Source: Eretmocerus hayati | Taxonomy: Eukaryota > Arthropoda > Insecta > Hymenoptera > Aphelinidae | Length of the DNA: 64,000 bases | Direction of reading: 5' to 3' | Assembly: GCA_029851415.1 (NCBI GenBank) | Contig: CM056742.1 | Coordinates: forward strand, 114,268,246 to 114,332,245 | In this document: positions 35,496 to 47,480 of the stretch, in pieces | How the letters are laid out: each line of letters begins with the position of its first letter | Numbering within the stretch: position 1 is the stretch's first letter | Made by a program: the position numbers and the translations under genes | Notes under the pieces: model-generated | What the model was told of the DNA's origin: nothing | The model's database searches: none | The model's input: the letters and a program-made list of their open reading frames with translations, nothing else

Positions 35496-35908
35496 TTCCA
35501 CCGTCTATTAGATTCGAATAGTTGTCTATATCAGTATAATTGCATCATTGGATGTAAATAACTATTTCGAAATTAGTGTATTGATTGAGTCAAACGAGAT
35601 CGGCAATAAGGGTATACATGTTATTCATTGCTGAAGAGAGAAATATCCCTCGTGATTAGTTTTTTATCTAGGTACAAATCATAAGTGGGATAGGATTCAT
35701 AAGGCGAATAATCGTAGATTTCGCAATATCCTTCCAACAAATTGAATTAATTAAGCGAAATTTCCAGGCTACTTACTGGAGATTCAGGAACCTCACTATG
35801 CGCAACATTACAACAACTCAATAGCTCTCAATCACAGTTACTAGGTTACATCAAGGAAATTTTTTTTCCGAATCCACTGTATTATGAAATCTCAACGTTA
35901 CATTGTTG

Positions 35909-35994
35909 AACTACAGAAGCATTTTAGGGGCTCATACCATATCAGAGACACTTCCAAGCCGGACGAGTGTTAGCGAGGTAGGCAATAACGCTAG
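35909..35994 (+). mobile_element. Probable Helitron 3' end, copy 1
   Basis: The stretch from AACTACAGAAGCATTTTAGG to ACGCTAG is shared with 38077-38162, and the two diverge just after CTAG. Both are followed by T. A degraded stem (GCC...GGC) precedes CTAG by 7 bases. Helitrons end in CTRR after a short hairpin and insert between A and T without duplication, which fits. The 5' end was not located. Confidence 0.5.
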
Positions 35995-36008
35995 TTAAAA
36001 TAATCAAA

Positions 36009-36185
36009 AGCCCAGCCAAAATTTGTCCGTCAGCATCTTGCGTATCGGGTTGCCTATGTGGAGGGGATGAAGTGTAATGGATGGTCGTATGGCTCATGGG
36101 TGGGTCGATGGTTGGGTTGGCGGGTGGGTGGGTGGGTGAATGGGTTAATGGTCAGGTGGATGGATGGATGACTGGACCGATGGAT
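36009..36185. repeat. Dispersed repeat module, copy 2, with GGGT/GGAT microsatellite
   Basis: This is the second copy of the AGCCCAGCCAAAATTTGTCC module, followed directly by GGTGGGTGGGTGGG and GGATGGATGGAT simple sequence. It starts 14 bases after the Helitron-like end at 35994. A microsatellite tail at one end would suit a non-LTR retroelement or Helitron tail; neither is shown. Confidence 0.55.
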
Positions 36186-36225
36186 GAATAAGTGAATGAG
36201 ATTTGAGGGACGAATTATTTGGAAA

Positions 36226-36535
36226 GAGTTTTGAGGGGTGAGTTATGAGTAACGAGTTATTTGGACAGAGTCATGAGGATCGAGTTATAAGGAACGAGTT
36301 ATGAGGAACGAGTCATGAGGAACGAGTTATGAGGAATGAGTCATGAGGAACGAGTTATGAGGAATGAGTCATGAGGAAGGAGTTATCGTTCAGTCACAAT
36401 CAGTCTAGCTCGGTCTTATTCAGTCTAGTCCGGTGAAGTGAAGTATATTTGGGTCTAGATCAGTCTAATTCGGTCTCATTCGGTTTACTTTGGTCAAATT
36501 AGATGTAGGTCCGTCTAGAACGGTCTAAAGTGAAA
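36226..36535. repeat. 15-bp minisatellite followed by a GGTCTA-type array
   Basis: Units of GAGTYATGAGGAAYG repeat about ten times to 36385. From 36386 to 36535 degenerate CGGTCTARTTCAGTCTAG units follow with a period near 10 bp. Both are non-coding tandem arrays. Confidence 0.8.
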
Positions 36536-36559
36536 CTTCTACCTGGCGTCTTGAACCAA

Positions 36560-38041
36560 GGGGCTGTCCATAAACCATATGGTCCGCTGAGGGTGGGTGG
36601 GTGGTTGTGAAAAGTACCATATCTAGCCATATGAGGTGGGTGAGTGGTGAAGCCTCAAGCCATATGACCCGAGCACATCACGAGAACTGACTGAACTGAA
36701 GTTCGAGACGATATCTTATCAAATCTTTATTTGAAATTCTACCCGTACATAATCGGTGCGCTGCTAGAGTTATTAACTATAGGCAAAATTTTTCCTGTCG
36801 AAATCTGACCATAGTCAGATGCATGTACAACAACAGCAGCTATATATCGCAGACGAGGATGTATTACGCTCCGTCTTACTGATGCCATAATTATTACTCT
36901 CGTTTTCATTCTGCGTCTCTGGCCATATTTTGTCACCATATATAAGAGGCTCATGATCAAAGCATCCATTGTGTTCGCCGGTCATCGGATATGCAAACTC
37001 TTAATATGGTGTTGAAGTTTGAAACGTTTTAATACAACGAAACGAATTACCTCATAGTCTCAGACAGTTTCCAGAGTATAAATTGAGATTTTTTTTGTTC
37101 TGAATAAGAGCAAGCAATGCTCGGTGTAATGAATTCTATCAATGGTTAGTGAAACCAAGCCTTGAAAATTCTCCTATTTCCTGAAATTCCATTTAGTCGT
37201 TGCATTAAAACGTTTCAAACTTCAACACCATCTCTTAATTTGATAGAACACTGATCGAGATTACATCGGGCGGAGATTAAGCTCATTATATCTTGTAGAG
37301 GACATACTAGTGAACAGATCCCCCGATGGCAACATCGATTTTCCACTTCGTTGTTGCTTTTATTTAATGTCAAAGATTGCAAATTTTTCGTTTTTCCATT
37401 TTCAAAGTGCTCATTACTCGAAAACTATCAAATTTAGCGAAAAATGACAAGAGACTTTTTCTCTGTTATCTAATAAAAATAGTTTGAATTGATATTCAGC
37501 AATTTTATTCAATTGTTTAAGCAAACTCGATTTAAATGAATTGTGACCATTTTTCGACCTGGCAACATGGATTTCCATGATCAGGAGGGTCTTCTGAAGA
37601 GGATCCTGCAGAGATACCTCGTCGGAATGAATTTACCCAACGATGGTGCCCACTCGGCCTGGACTATTATGTCTCTAAAAAAAATCAAGCCGTGACAAAA
37701 TTTTCTATGCATTCGGAAGTGGACCTTATTAACTCTATACCATCTATTCCTCAAACAGAAGAGTCGGACTTGTTCCCTATCATTGATGACTTGCATGGAT
37801 GGCTCGCTTGACCTTTTACTACGTCTGATCATATTGCCGAAAGAAAATTTGTCAAAAAATTATGACTTCAATGAATTCGGTTCGAATATTACTCAATGTT
37901 CCGAGTGAAAATTTTTTCGAACCATATGACTTCTAAGGGGGTGGGTGGGTGGTTGGTCCAGAGACCATATAAAACCACATGGGGTGGGTGGGTGGCCAAA
38001 AATGACCAAAAATGAGGCTATATGGTTTATGGACAATCCCC
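36560..38041. mobile_element. GGGGCTGTCCATAAACC element, 1.48 kb
   Basis: GGGGCTGTCCATAAACCATA (36560) is mirrored at the right end, where the minus strand from 38041 reads GGGGATTGTCCATAAACCAT. GGGTGGGTGGGTGG tracts lie inside both ends in the same orientation. The inner A+T-rich part has only short frames and hosts a younger MITE (37006-37231). No target duplication is certain. Similar GGGGCTGTCCATAAA ends occur widely in insect DNA transposons, to my recollection; the superfamily is left open. Confidence 0.65.
36998..37239. mobile_element. 226-bp MITE with perfect 8-bp target duplication
   Basis: CTCTTAAT occurs at 36998-37005 and 37232-37239. Between them, 37006-37231 begins ATGGTGTTGAAGTTTGAAAC and ends in the exact inverse; the terminal repeat runs over 30 bp with one mismatch. 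An 8-bp duplication is the hAT signature (Merlin and P elements also make 8 bp). It is nested in the GGGGCTGTCC element. Confidence 0.88.
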
Positions 38042-38076
38042 AATCACCAATCATCATTTTACAACCATCATTACTA

Positions 38077-38162
38077 AACTACAAAAACACTTCAGGAGCC
38101 TCTGACTTATCAAGGACATTTACAAGCCGAACGAGCGGTAGCGAGTGCGGCAATGACGCTAG
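38077..38162 (+). mobile_element. Probable Helitron 3' end, copy 2
   Basis: This is the better-preserved copy of the sequence at 35909. GCCGAAC and GTGCGGC form a stem (one mismatch) around a 12-base loop, followed by AATGACG and CTAG with T after it. This matches the Helitron rule of a hairpin several bases before CTRR. Confidence 0.55.
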
Positions 38163-38163
38163 T

Positions 38164-38202
38164 ACTTTGTTGAACGTCGGCGAAGCCGACGTCCAACAAA
38201 GT
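38164..38202. repeat. Hairpin with 18-bp arms directly after the Helitron-like end
   Basis: ACTTTGTTGAACGTCGGC, GAA, then the inverse arm with one mismatch. It starts one base after the Helitron-like CTAG end. Since CTAG is its own complement, this hairpin could instead be the 3' hairpin of a minus-strand element meeting the first one. Confidence 0.65.
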
Positions 38203-40927
38203 TATCGTGAAGAACAAAGTTTTTGGCACGAGACGCATAGGCCGCTTCATACGGCGAGGCGTGGAAACACGCAGTTTGCGCGTCGGGCCGTTTAAATGTA
38301 CGGTGCGCGAGATCGCGGCGCTTGGACAAAAACACGGTGCATGGGTGTCATATCTCGTATTCGAATTTTGGCGCCAATGAGACGGATGATGAGCGCGGCT
38401 CAGTTCAGTCGCATTGTCCCCATATCCTCTCTATACAACTCGCGCTGGCTCACGTGCCCAAGCCCCGAGCCTGCACGAACACGTGTTCACAAATATGTGA
38501 TTGGGTACGAAAATTTGAGGAACAATCGACGAGCGCCAAGTCCGGAGAAAACAATGTGAGCTTGGTGAAGCATAATAAAAGCATCTATTAATGAGCTCTA
38601 GTCGATCAGAGTCATCAGACACTGACGCAAGTGGACGTAAATACATATAACCTAAAATATCTGACAATTGCGTGGGTGAGGCACTCGCGACTGCTGACAA
38701 GACTGAGGTAATTCCTGGGATTCGTCAAGAACTTATACTCACGATTGTGATTGGCTGATTTGAAATGCCACTCATGATTATGATCGGCTGTTGGTGGTGG
38801 ACCGGAAGCCAAAAACAAGTGCACCACCAGATTTGGTAACGAATCCCTGTACCGACGCGAAGTGCAATAAAAGCGTCAAATTGAAAACAGATCCGAGAAT
38901 AAATCTAAGCGTGGCACGCGCCCAGTACAATCATATTTAGCTAAGTTTGAGCATCGTCATTGCTCGGTAACTAGTCAATTACTGATCAGCGATCGATGCT
39001 CTCGTGTAAACTAAGATATGAAGAGACTGAGAGATGGGTAAACGACCTCGAAGGGAACGTTTATAACTTGCAAATATCAACCTATGAGACGGATTGAATG
39101 CATATACGTGTAGAATGATATTCAAAATGTACAGAATTGAAAGCTCTGATCGTCAGACTGTAGATACTCTGCTACTTTTGCGCGTCACTGATTTTTGCCA
39201 TTCCATCATTTTTTGTAAATTTTACGTATCGCAAACCAATCGTTATTTGAACAAAAAAAAATTATAATGAGTTGATTCAACACAAAATGAGTGCGAAAGT
39301 GAAAAGGAGAAATAGCTTTGAATTGCTACACTGTAGCAATAAGTAGTATTAGATGTACGTGTCTTAAATAATCTGCGTGTCAATGTTTGAGCGTTTGAGG
39401 CTCGATGAAAGGAATAACAAGAATCCGAATCGACCATATTATGCACGGATTTCTGCTGGCTCGAGCATGTGTTCAGTACGAGTAACAACCTCGATGAGAA
39501 CTTCGACTGCGTCATTGAAAGAACAATGGCGTTGCGGGTGTGAAAAATTAGAAAAGGAAGTTGATAAGGGAATTCAAAATTAGAAGGAATGGAGCGATGC
39601 ATTGAAAATATGACAAGTTGAGTCTCTGGCAATAAGCTTGTCCGAATCGTCGTTTCTCACGAGATTTACTCAGCATGAACGGTGATGTATCTTTTTCAAC
39701 CGATTGTGCCCATATGAGAAGGCTACACGAGTTGAAGGTGTACACTGAGCAGGTACCAAGCAAAGTAATAATCATGCGAAGATCCAAATTGGATCTTCTA
39801 CATGCCTAGAGCTAATGGTGCATCATTATGAGTAGGACAGTCAAGGCTGCACACGAGGCTGCACAGGAAAAAGTGTCGCTTTTGAAATCAAGAAGCTGAA
39901 TGAGAGAGAGAGAGAGAGAGAGAGAGCCGTCACGCAGGGCGTATACGTGGTGCGTGTCCGCGCGCAACTTTGTCAATCGTTCCCCGTGGATTCTCACTGC
40001 TAATAATAGCGGCAGTAGCGCATGTAAGAGCAACCATGAGCGATGCAAATCACTAGACTAATCGTGTGAGATCGAATACATACGAGCTTATTGAATAACA
40101 TGATCATGCGAGGGTCGCGTTATTAGCATATAAAATAACCTTGTTCGACTGCATATGATGGTATGAGCAGCCAAAACTCTACCAAGTTGTTAGAAATCTA
40201 ATCGCGGTGCCGGTATAGACATACTTTTAGCGATTGAGACTTAACTACCAGATGCTATCGTACGAGCTATCGTATGAGTGAGATTTCATCTCATGGTCTA
40301 GGATTAACAGAATTTTTCAATACCAACTCCTGATTGAATCTAGTGAAGATATATTACCATTAACTTCCAAAGGATTATATGAAAAAAAGTTAGGAAAGAA
40401 TAAGCAGGAGCATAATCAAAGAAAGAAATTTTCAGTTTAAGTTCCACATGGGAAAAACCTATGTACAGATTGACATTATAGAGAATGAAAATGATTATTT
40501 TATATTTATACTTTTATACTTATGTAATAAGTTCAAAGAGTCACTAGCTTGATAGACGCTAGAAGACAAAGATGTTAACATATGTAGTACTTATAACCGT
40601 AAGATTCAATAAACTAATAATAATATAAAAAAAAGTTTCTCCTATACATACGAGACATTCTCGTTTACAGAAGTGAATGAGATCGGCGCTCACAGACACG
40701 TAGCTTCAAACTGCAAAGGGGAGTAATTCACTTTGTTACACACCAAAATTGCTCATCAACAGAATTCCTTTAGATTCTGCAGAGAGATACATTTCGTATG
40801 GAAGAGTACATGTGCAAAATTTTAGAATGGCTGACCATCCTGTTTTAGAGTACTGAGCGTCGAAATTTGACTCGATACGCCCATTTTTAACACTGCGCAA
40901 GGGGTCGGACCCCAAAAAGAGCAAAAC
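38203..40927. other. Non-coding stretch; (GA)n at 39902-39927
   Basis: The CpG-rich 38.2-38.6 kb has overlapping frames on both strands and no domain. A GA microsatellite of about 13 units lies at 39902-39927. I see no transposon ends. Confidence 0.45.
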
Positions 40928-41263
40928 TGGCAAGGAGAGTCCAAGGGGTTCGGGAGCTGGATCTGGCTGAAACTCTGGGAATCATCTCCTTTTGGCACAA
41001 AAAGATGATACCCAAGGCCGCAGAGTCTAACGCTCAAGCTTTTCCGAGCTACAGGCCACAACGCATGCATTACAGTATACCTATATATGTGGGGAAATGG
41101 TATATATAGATATACTGTAATGCATGGGTTGTGGCCTGTAACTCGGAAACGCTTGAGCGTTAGACTCTGCGGCTTTGGGTACCATCTTTTGGTGCCAAAA
41201 GGAGATGATTCCCAGAGTTTCAGCCAGATCCAGCTCCCGAACCCCCTTGGACTCCCCTTGTGG
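40928..41263. mobile_element. CMAGGRGAG palindromic element, intact, TGG target
   Basis: The element runs 40931-41260 (330 bp). It starts CAAGGAGAGTCCAAGGGGTT and ends in the inverse, with TGG on both sides. The arms pair through CTGAAACTCTGGGAATCATC and GCCGCAGAGTCTAACGCTC, and meet at TACCTATATATG. Confidence 0.9.
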
Positions 41264-42085
41264 GTCCAGCACAAAACCTGAACAACAGAAAACAGTGGGG
41301 CTGCGAGAGATCCGAGTTGGTGTACCGATGAATCATATGACCAAGCCTGGAGATGATGGACCATGTCGTTTTTTAGTAATTATTCATAGAAAGCGTAGAA
41401 TACAAAAAATGCGACACGTGATTTCGATTTTAGGGTAGATAACTTTGGAAACCATGCCTGATTCTGTTCAGGAAGGCTTAGATAACCGTTTTGGTCTGTT
41501 GTTTGATGAAAAAGTGCACTTATCAACGTTAATAATAATTTCGAATAATTGGATGTAGGCAAAAAAGTGAGGTCAACACTTTCGCCGGTGGGACCCGTCG
41601 CACACAGAAAAGGAACTGCGATTTTCGACGTCGTAGCGAACGTGTTAAGTCTCCTTGACTTACGTGGTTGGTGTACAACTAACTTTTAATGGAGAATCGC
41701 AATTCGGTATTATAGGAAATGAGGATAATCTTATTTGCTTCAGTTGATGTTCCATGATTAGTATTCGGATATTTTCGATAAAGACTGTTTGTGAGTGTAG
41801 AATAATCAATAAATATCTCGTCATATCTACGTACTGCAAAACCTAAACAAGCAAAATTATCGTCTAAAAACTTAATGTGTGATTACTTATAGTACGCTCT
41901 TTGACAAGTCAGTTATCACTCAGGAGAAAGTTACAAGTTTTAATAACAAATAATATCGTAATTGACTAGTGCCAAAGGGGAGTTGGGAGCTCAATTGCCC
42001 GTGGCGTATAGCGACGTCATTTTGGGGAGGCTCACACACACGTAAACGCGTATCTATAGGCGAAAGATGACAGTCACGTAATAAA
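41264..42085. other. Anonymous non-coding stretch
   Basis: I see no gene or transposon terminus here. Confidence 0.5.
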
Positions 42086-42876
42086 TAAGGTAACTGTGCC
42101 TAATTTGCCCCCATTCCCTAATTTGCCCCCATTCAAGTTCTCAAATGTATGCACCCGCAGACCCTGCCGAGCATTTTTTTCATGTTTCTTACGTTGAAAT
42201 ATGAAGAAATGAACATTCTGGACCTATCCTCTATGACCCGCGCATTTCTCACAACAAAAAAGTGGTTTTCGGTACTTTTGACTTCTTTTTTGTTAGTCAC
42301 TAAAAGCTATGCCAAACAAAATTGATGGGATCAATTCCAACGTACTTCAACTCATTTTCTTTGTCTTTGTCTCAACTTCAGAATGCTTTTTGCAGAATTG
42401 CAAAATTTGATTTTTAGCCAATTCTAAGCTCATATTACGCTAAAAAGTGCAGTGTTCCTAATTTGCCCCCAAAGTCTTTTTCTAAACTCGTTCCTCACTC
42501 CATTCAAATAAATCAATCTCACTTTAAAAATTCAAAAAAGGGTAAAAAAAGCTACAAAATGAGCTAAAGTACGTCTTATTTGGAGGTCTGGGAGCCGAGA
42601 TATCTCGATTATACGAAAAACCCGTATAATCTCATGAAAATAGGCCTCTTTTCCCTGTGGGGGCAAATTAGGAACACACTGTTGGAAACTCGCAAAAAAT
42701 CTTCTTTCGCGAAAATCAAGATATCTCGGCTCCAATCTAATGAACGTACTTTAGCTCATTCTGAAGGTCTTGGAACAAGCTTTAAAATGAGCCAAAGTAC
42801 GTTGAAAAATATGGAGATGAGTTGAAATGACGAGCGAAACAAAAGTAGTGGGGGCAAATTAGGCACATTTACCTTA
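42086..42876. mobile_element. TA-flanked element, AGGTAASTGTRCC family, copy 2
   Basis: The element runs 42088-42874 (787 bp), from AGGTAACTGTGCCTAATTTG to its inverse, flanked by TA. CTAATTTGCCCCCA recurs near each end and inside. Inner homology to 27775-28607 covers the AATATGA-GAAAATG and GAGCTAAAGTACG blocks. It is non-coding. Confidence 0.85.
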
Positions 42877-44338
42877 TAAGTTCCTTTCCATCAATGTATG
42901 CGGCTGCTATACAAATAATGAACGACTTATAATGATCGGGTGTTACGAATGTCCCCTCTGACGATATGAATGTTTTTTGATTCCGGTATTTCTCTCGACA
43001 CAACCCTACCCGGAAAATGGCGTGGAAACTATGGAAACTATCTGATGCGTACGAGTGGAGAGAGAAGAAACCAAACGGTGAACGAGGATATGAATGCTTA
43101 TTCAAACTAAGGTTCGAGATATTTTTCCCGAATCTTAATCCATTTTCGAAAACTTAACCAGACTAACGCATCACGTTACGTTGGGGCCCATGGAAATGAG
43201 TATTAACTGCGGTGGAAGAAATGAAAAACGATATTAGTGTTACATTGATTAATGGTAACTCATTTTAATCCGGAAGAGTTTTCATTTCCGGAGCAGAGTG
43301 CACGAAGTACAATGAGTAGACTTTAAATAGTACCTCGTGTGCCTTAAAAAGCGTCTTTGAATGAAAAAAAGTACAATGAGCAGTATTTTAGCCGGTAGCC
43401 TGCGGTCTCGCCAAGTTGACCAAGCGCGCCAACCCATTCACGCTGTATAGGATGCACGAAGTGGCCACGAAGAAAAGCTGCGAATGTTATGGACGAGCTT
43501 TGCATCGTTCAATTTTTATTTGCAGAGAACGTGAAACCCACGCTTAAATATACTAGAAAAAAGAAGCACACACCATGTTTGCCCTTCTTTCCTCGCTGGT
43601 GCTGGTGCGTTCATATACACAACGAGCGCGGTATAAGGCCGCTCTATTTCAATTTTACAGCATTATTTCCGCGAATCAGTTACTTCAATAAACTTTCAGA
43701 AGCTCAATGCTATCGGTTACCATTAATTCCATGAGTACGAACAGTCCAAGTCCGATTCCTCGCAGCGGTGGCTCGCAGCCAATTTCGTGCGCAAAAATCA
43801 ACAAATACAGAGAGTGATGAAGACCACAACTCGATTATCCGAGCGATGATCGCGTGTTGGGCAAAATTTACGGATGCAAATTCAAGAGAAAAGTTCCCTT
43901 ACGCGCGAGTGCTTTGGATATTTTGCTATTCACAAAATTGGGTAAATGTTGATCTAATTCAAGATTTGTATTCGAGCCCGTCCCTCGTGGAGAAATGTTG
44001 TCCGCCTACAGGATCGGAGAGTGACCAACAATTCCGTTATTACTGACAGGCATCTTATCATGTTGGAGCATCATACCTTCATGTTAGAATTTTCTTTAAA
44101 ATTTCACGCGAGACTGTATCACGAAAGACGAGCCAACAATTAATACACCTCTCTGCGAATGAAAAGCAATGTTCTTGGAAAGACGAACAGCCACCGACCA
44201 CACGCAGAGCTATAAGAGTGCGCTGCTGCAGAAATTTCACAAGTATGTTATTGTCCAGCTTAGTCTTGGGGTTTGCGCGTGGCACAAGGCGCACTGCGAT
44301 TGCTTGTACTAAGAGCAACTTGCACGAGTTCTTTGTTT
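42877..44338. other. Anonymous stretch, no supported gene
   Basis: A plus-strand frame at 43768-44046 has a faint carboxylesterase-like look that does not hold up (see rejected items). AGTACAATGAG occurs at 43308 and 43371. Confidence 0.45.
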
Positions 44339-44473
44339 CTGGGTACCTACCGAAGTAAAAATTCGCGCAAATCGCGCGCATGCGAAATTGATTTTTGGCC
44401 ATCGAATCAATTCGGAAAAACTAATAGCGCAAGCGTGCCTTTCCCGCGAACTTTTACTTCGGTACGTACCCTG
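44339..44473. mobile_element. 129-bp MITE with CTG target duplication
   Basis: The element runs 44342-44470. GGTACCTACCGAAGTAAAAA is mirrored by the right end, whose minus strand reads GGTACGTACCGAAGTAAAAG. CTG lies on both sides. Its CTG target matches the two elements at 12.6-13.5 kb, although the termini are different. Confidence 0.8.
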
Positions 44474-46939
44474 ATGGGGTGGCAAAGATTGGTGCAAAGA
44501 AGCGGCTAGTCAAAACGCGAGTTGGTCGAGACTGGCAGCACTGCGCCCAAACAAACGCACGCTCAGACTGGAATTGGCGCAATATATTTGTATGCTCGGA
44601 ACAGAGCAAGTTCGAGAGCAAGGCAGGGCACGAGAGAAGTGCAACCGCTCTCGCCGCGTCTGACGTGCCGATTTTTGCGAGCTGTTCGCAAGAATCGATC
44701 ATAAAGATGGGCGGAAATCGAGTATGGATCGCACTCAAGAGCTAAGAAATGAAAGACACGGGTATTTCTGGGGAGCGATTTTACGAGTTGCAAATCAGTT
44801 TTTCGACGCGCGTCGAGTCGGAGGAGGATATATGTGTAAGAGGGGTCAAGTCGGACGCCAAAAATACGAGCCAAGGAGCGGCATTCAGAGGCGTATCATA
44901 GCGGTTCGTGCTCCACACGCTACACGCTCGTAAAAAGGATAACGTTGTTGGGCTTGCGCACTCTTACATGTACCGAGGGTCTGACGAGCTTTGAGAATAC
45001 AAGACGGTGAAGGTGAGTTGAGAAAAGCCTGTCCGCTCTCACGGCAGGCCGGGCGTTGCGCGTTGAGTGATGGCCGATTCCGGAGCGCGCGAATTACAGT
45101 GAGTTCGACCAACGCAAAGCGCGGCATTCCGATTGCACCATGGCCATCGCTCCTGGCGTACAATTCGTCCCACAATACTGTTACTGCGATGGATTCACGT
45201 AAACACTGTCCACACGATATCACTCGCTCCTGGCATCGAAGTCTCCCGCATTCCGCCATCGCCCGACGCGTATTGATCGGGACATGCACCCAGCCTGCAA
45301 GCGATTATCGAATTGTCAGCTTCAGACCTTTAGCTCCTACATTTTATTCAGATAGTTCACGGTCTTGATAAAGTATATCCTGGAAACGTTATTGGATTGA
45401 AGATATCGAGATCGCGCCAGGCTGCGAACGAGCGCTCTCTCGTGTATTTTTTGTGATCCAGGATACATCTCGAGTAGAATGTACTATATTGCACCATCAT
45501 CGATCAAAGCGTTTGCAACTGAGAGTTTTTCTTTGCAGTCTAAGCGTAATGCGTCAGCGTGATGAATCAAGAATGGACGAGATGAAGCTATGAAAACATT
45601 GATCTCGGGATATTTTCCTCGCTCAGCCGAGATATTCCGGTTTATCTGTCGAAAACTGCGGGAATGAAATTAAAATTGGGAGATTCAAGTGATTGTAACT
45701 TGTTCAATTACATGATTCAGTGAGTTAAATACATGCGTCGGATGCTGCAATGTCTCAGAGAGTTGCACTGCGTGAAGTGTTACTTCTGTAGTAGCTGGCA
45801 AGATTGATCATCGTGAGCACACATTCACCCCATATGATCACTAAATATCAACCGATTTTCACGATTCGAAATTCTATGACAAGGTATTGGAGACACGAGA
45901 ATGAATCTCATATTGTTGCAAACATTTTTGTGCAGTTTTGAACAACTGTGCAACCTTGAAGTAGGTAATTAGAGTAGGGCCACGTACGTTCGCAATGCTG
46001 CCAATTCTTTCGATTCTTCCGATCCGTCCGAATCTTCCAATGCAAAATGCGCCCCAACAATCGAGGTCTCAAGCGCTCCAAATGAGATCAAATGATTGCT
46101 AGAGAGAAAGTGACATTGCACACACTGGTGGAGGAAAGTGGAGATTCTAAAGGAAGTCAAAAATGAGAATTGCAGGGCCAATACAACTTGAATTATGGCT
46201 GCGAATGATTGAGCCCAAACATTGTGATCGTGAGTATTGTACTTCCACAACTCTAGGAGAGCTCTCCTCATATCAGTCATCTCATCTGATTTTGAGATAG
46301 CGTCTCCAGCTGCATATCGAAGATTTTTGATGATTGTTGTTCCTCACTTGCACTTTTCTGACAACCAACGGTGGCATCCTCGTGAGATGATGCTCGACCA
46401 CGAACCTCTTTTGGACGATAACATAAAGAATTTCTCGTTATAGAATAGAGCAGCTGTTCAATTTGGGGGATGAGTCTTGTTTCCTTATCCGTCAAACAAA
46501 TTCCTTTGATTCGCTCTAATTAATGGCCCTGTCCCGATCATTCTTCGATTCCGGGATATGGATCTCACTCAGCCTCGAAGTTTTAACGGTATAGGAACTG
46601 AGACACTCTGAACCATACTCGCTTAAAAATCCTTTCGTAGTTTCAATCTCTTCAGCCTCGAGGCTCTCACTTGTACATCGAAATGTTTCGATACATGCAC
46701 ATGACTCTACGATCTGGTGGGCTTACGAATTTGGAACAGTCCCTCATATTTGCTCTCGCTTACTGCATCACGCATATAGTATCGTGAGCGAATCGCGGGA
46801 AAGAGGGCAAAGAGGACAGGACTCGCTTATCTCGCCAGCCGCAAAATCAAATCACTCGCACGGGCGAAGTATACGCGCGCGTACGATGAACTTGGTCAGC
46901 GATCCTCGTAACATAAAACATTTTTAAGGCGAGGCTGCA
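44474..46939. other. Non-coding stretch with many overlapping chance frames
   Basis: 44.5-45.4 kb is G+C-richer and shows frames of 60-134 codons on both strands over the same bases, typical of chance frames. No domain or splice structure stands out. Confidence 0.4.
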
Positions 46940-47480
46940 GTAAAAAAGAGCGAGTCGCCTGAACGATGATGGGGCGCGGGCGAGGGCGCGGGGGACTATT
47001 TTGCCTTGCTCGCGTCGTCGTTCTCCAGGCCGCATACATTCTCGCATGTTCGATTTAAAATTTTGCCGATTGCGAAACGAGCGGCCGCCACGTATGCTTA
47101 TATATACTACCGCGCGTCGCAGATCGTTAAAACCCGAGGGAGAAGAGAGCGGGTTGTGCGAGCTCCTCGTTTATAAACCTCTACTCGGTCGCCGTCGCGC
47201 TCGATATGAGAGGAGCAGAACGACTAAGCGCAGAGGAGAGGAACGAGGGGAGAGCGCAGCAGCCAGCAGCAGCCCATATGAACGAGCTCCTTTGTCACGA
47301 GCCGATTTTATTCCGAGTCGTGACTGACTCGGTTCGGCTCACAAACTCGCAAGCTTGCATGCGCGAATGTTATCGGCATCGCAGCGACCTCGCAGCCACG
47401 AGACCGTGACACGCCGAGAGTGCGCGGGGAGAAAGTCCGCGCCGACGAGCTTTTACCCGAGTTGCGGATGGTCTTCGTCA
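46940..47480 (+). promoter_or_regulatory. CpG-rich block with a TATA-like box (candidate promoter)
   Basis: G+C- and CpG-rich DNA carries CTTATATATAC at 47097-47107, then purine-rich AGAGAAGAGAG and GAGGAGAGGAACGAGGGG stretches and CAGCAGCCAGCAGCAGCC. This resembles an arthropod 5' flank and UTR, but I cannot define an exon, so it may equally be an intronic regulatory block of ephrin. Confidence 0.25.

Noticed and set aside
43768..44046. Faint carboxylesterase C-terminal look (IIRAMIACWAKFTDAN)
   Set aside because: The following tryptophan-proline landmarks and the catalytic regions are absent, and the similarity covers about 15 residues.
44885..45368. Overlapping frames of 125-134 codons on opposite strands
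   Set aside because: Both strands are open over the same bases, which is a compositional effect; neither translation shows a domain.
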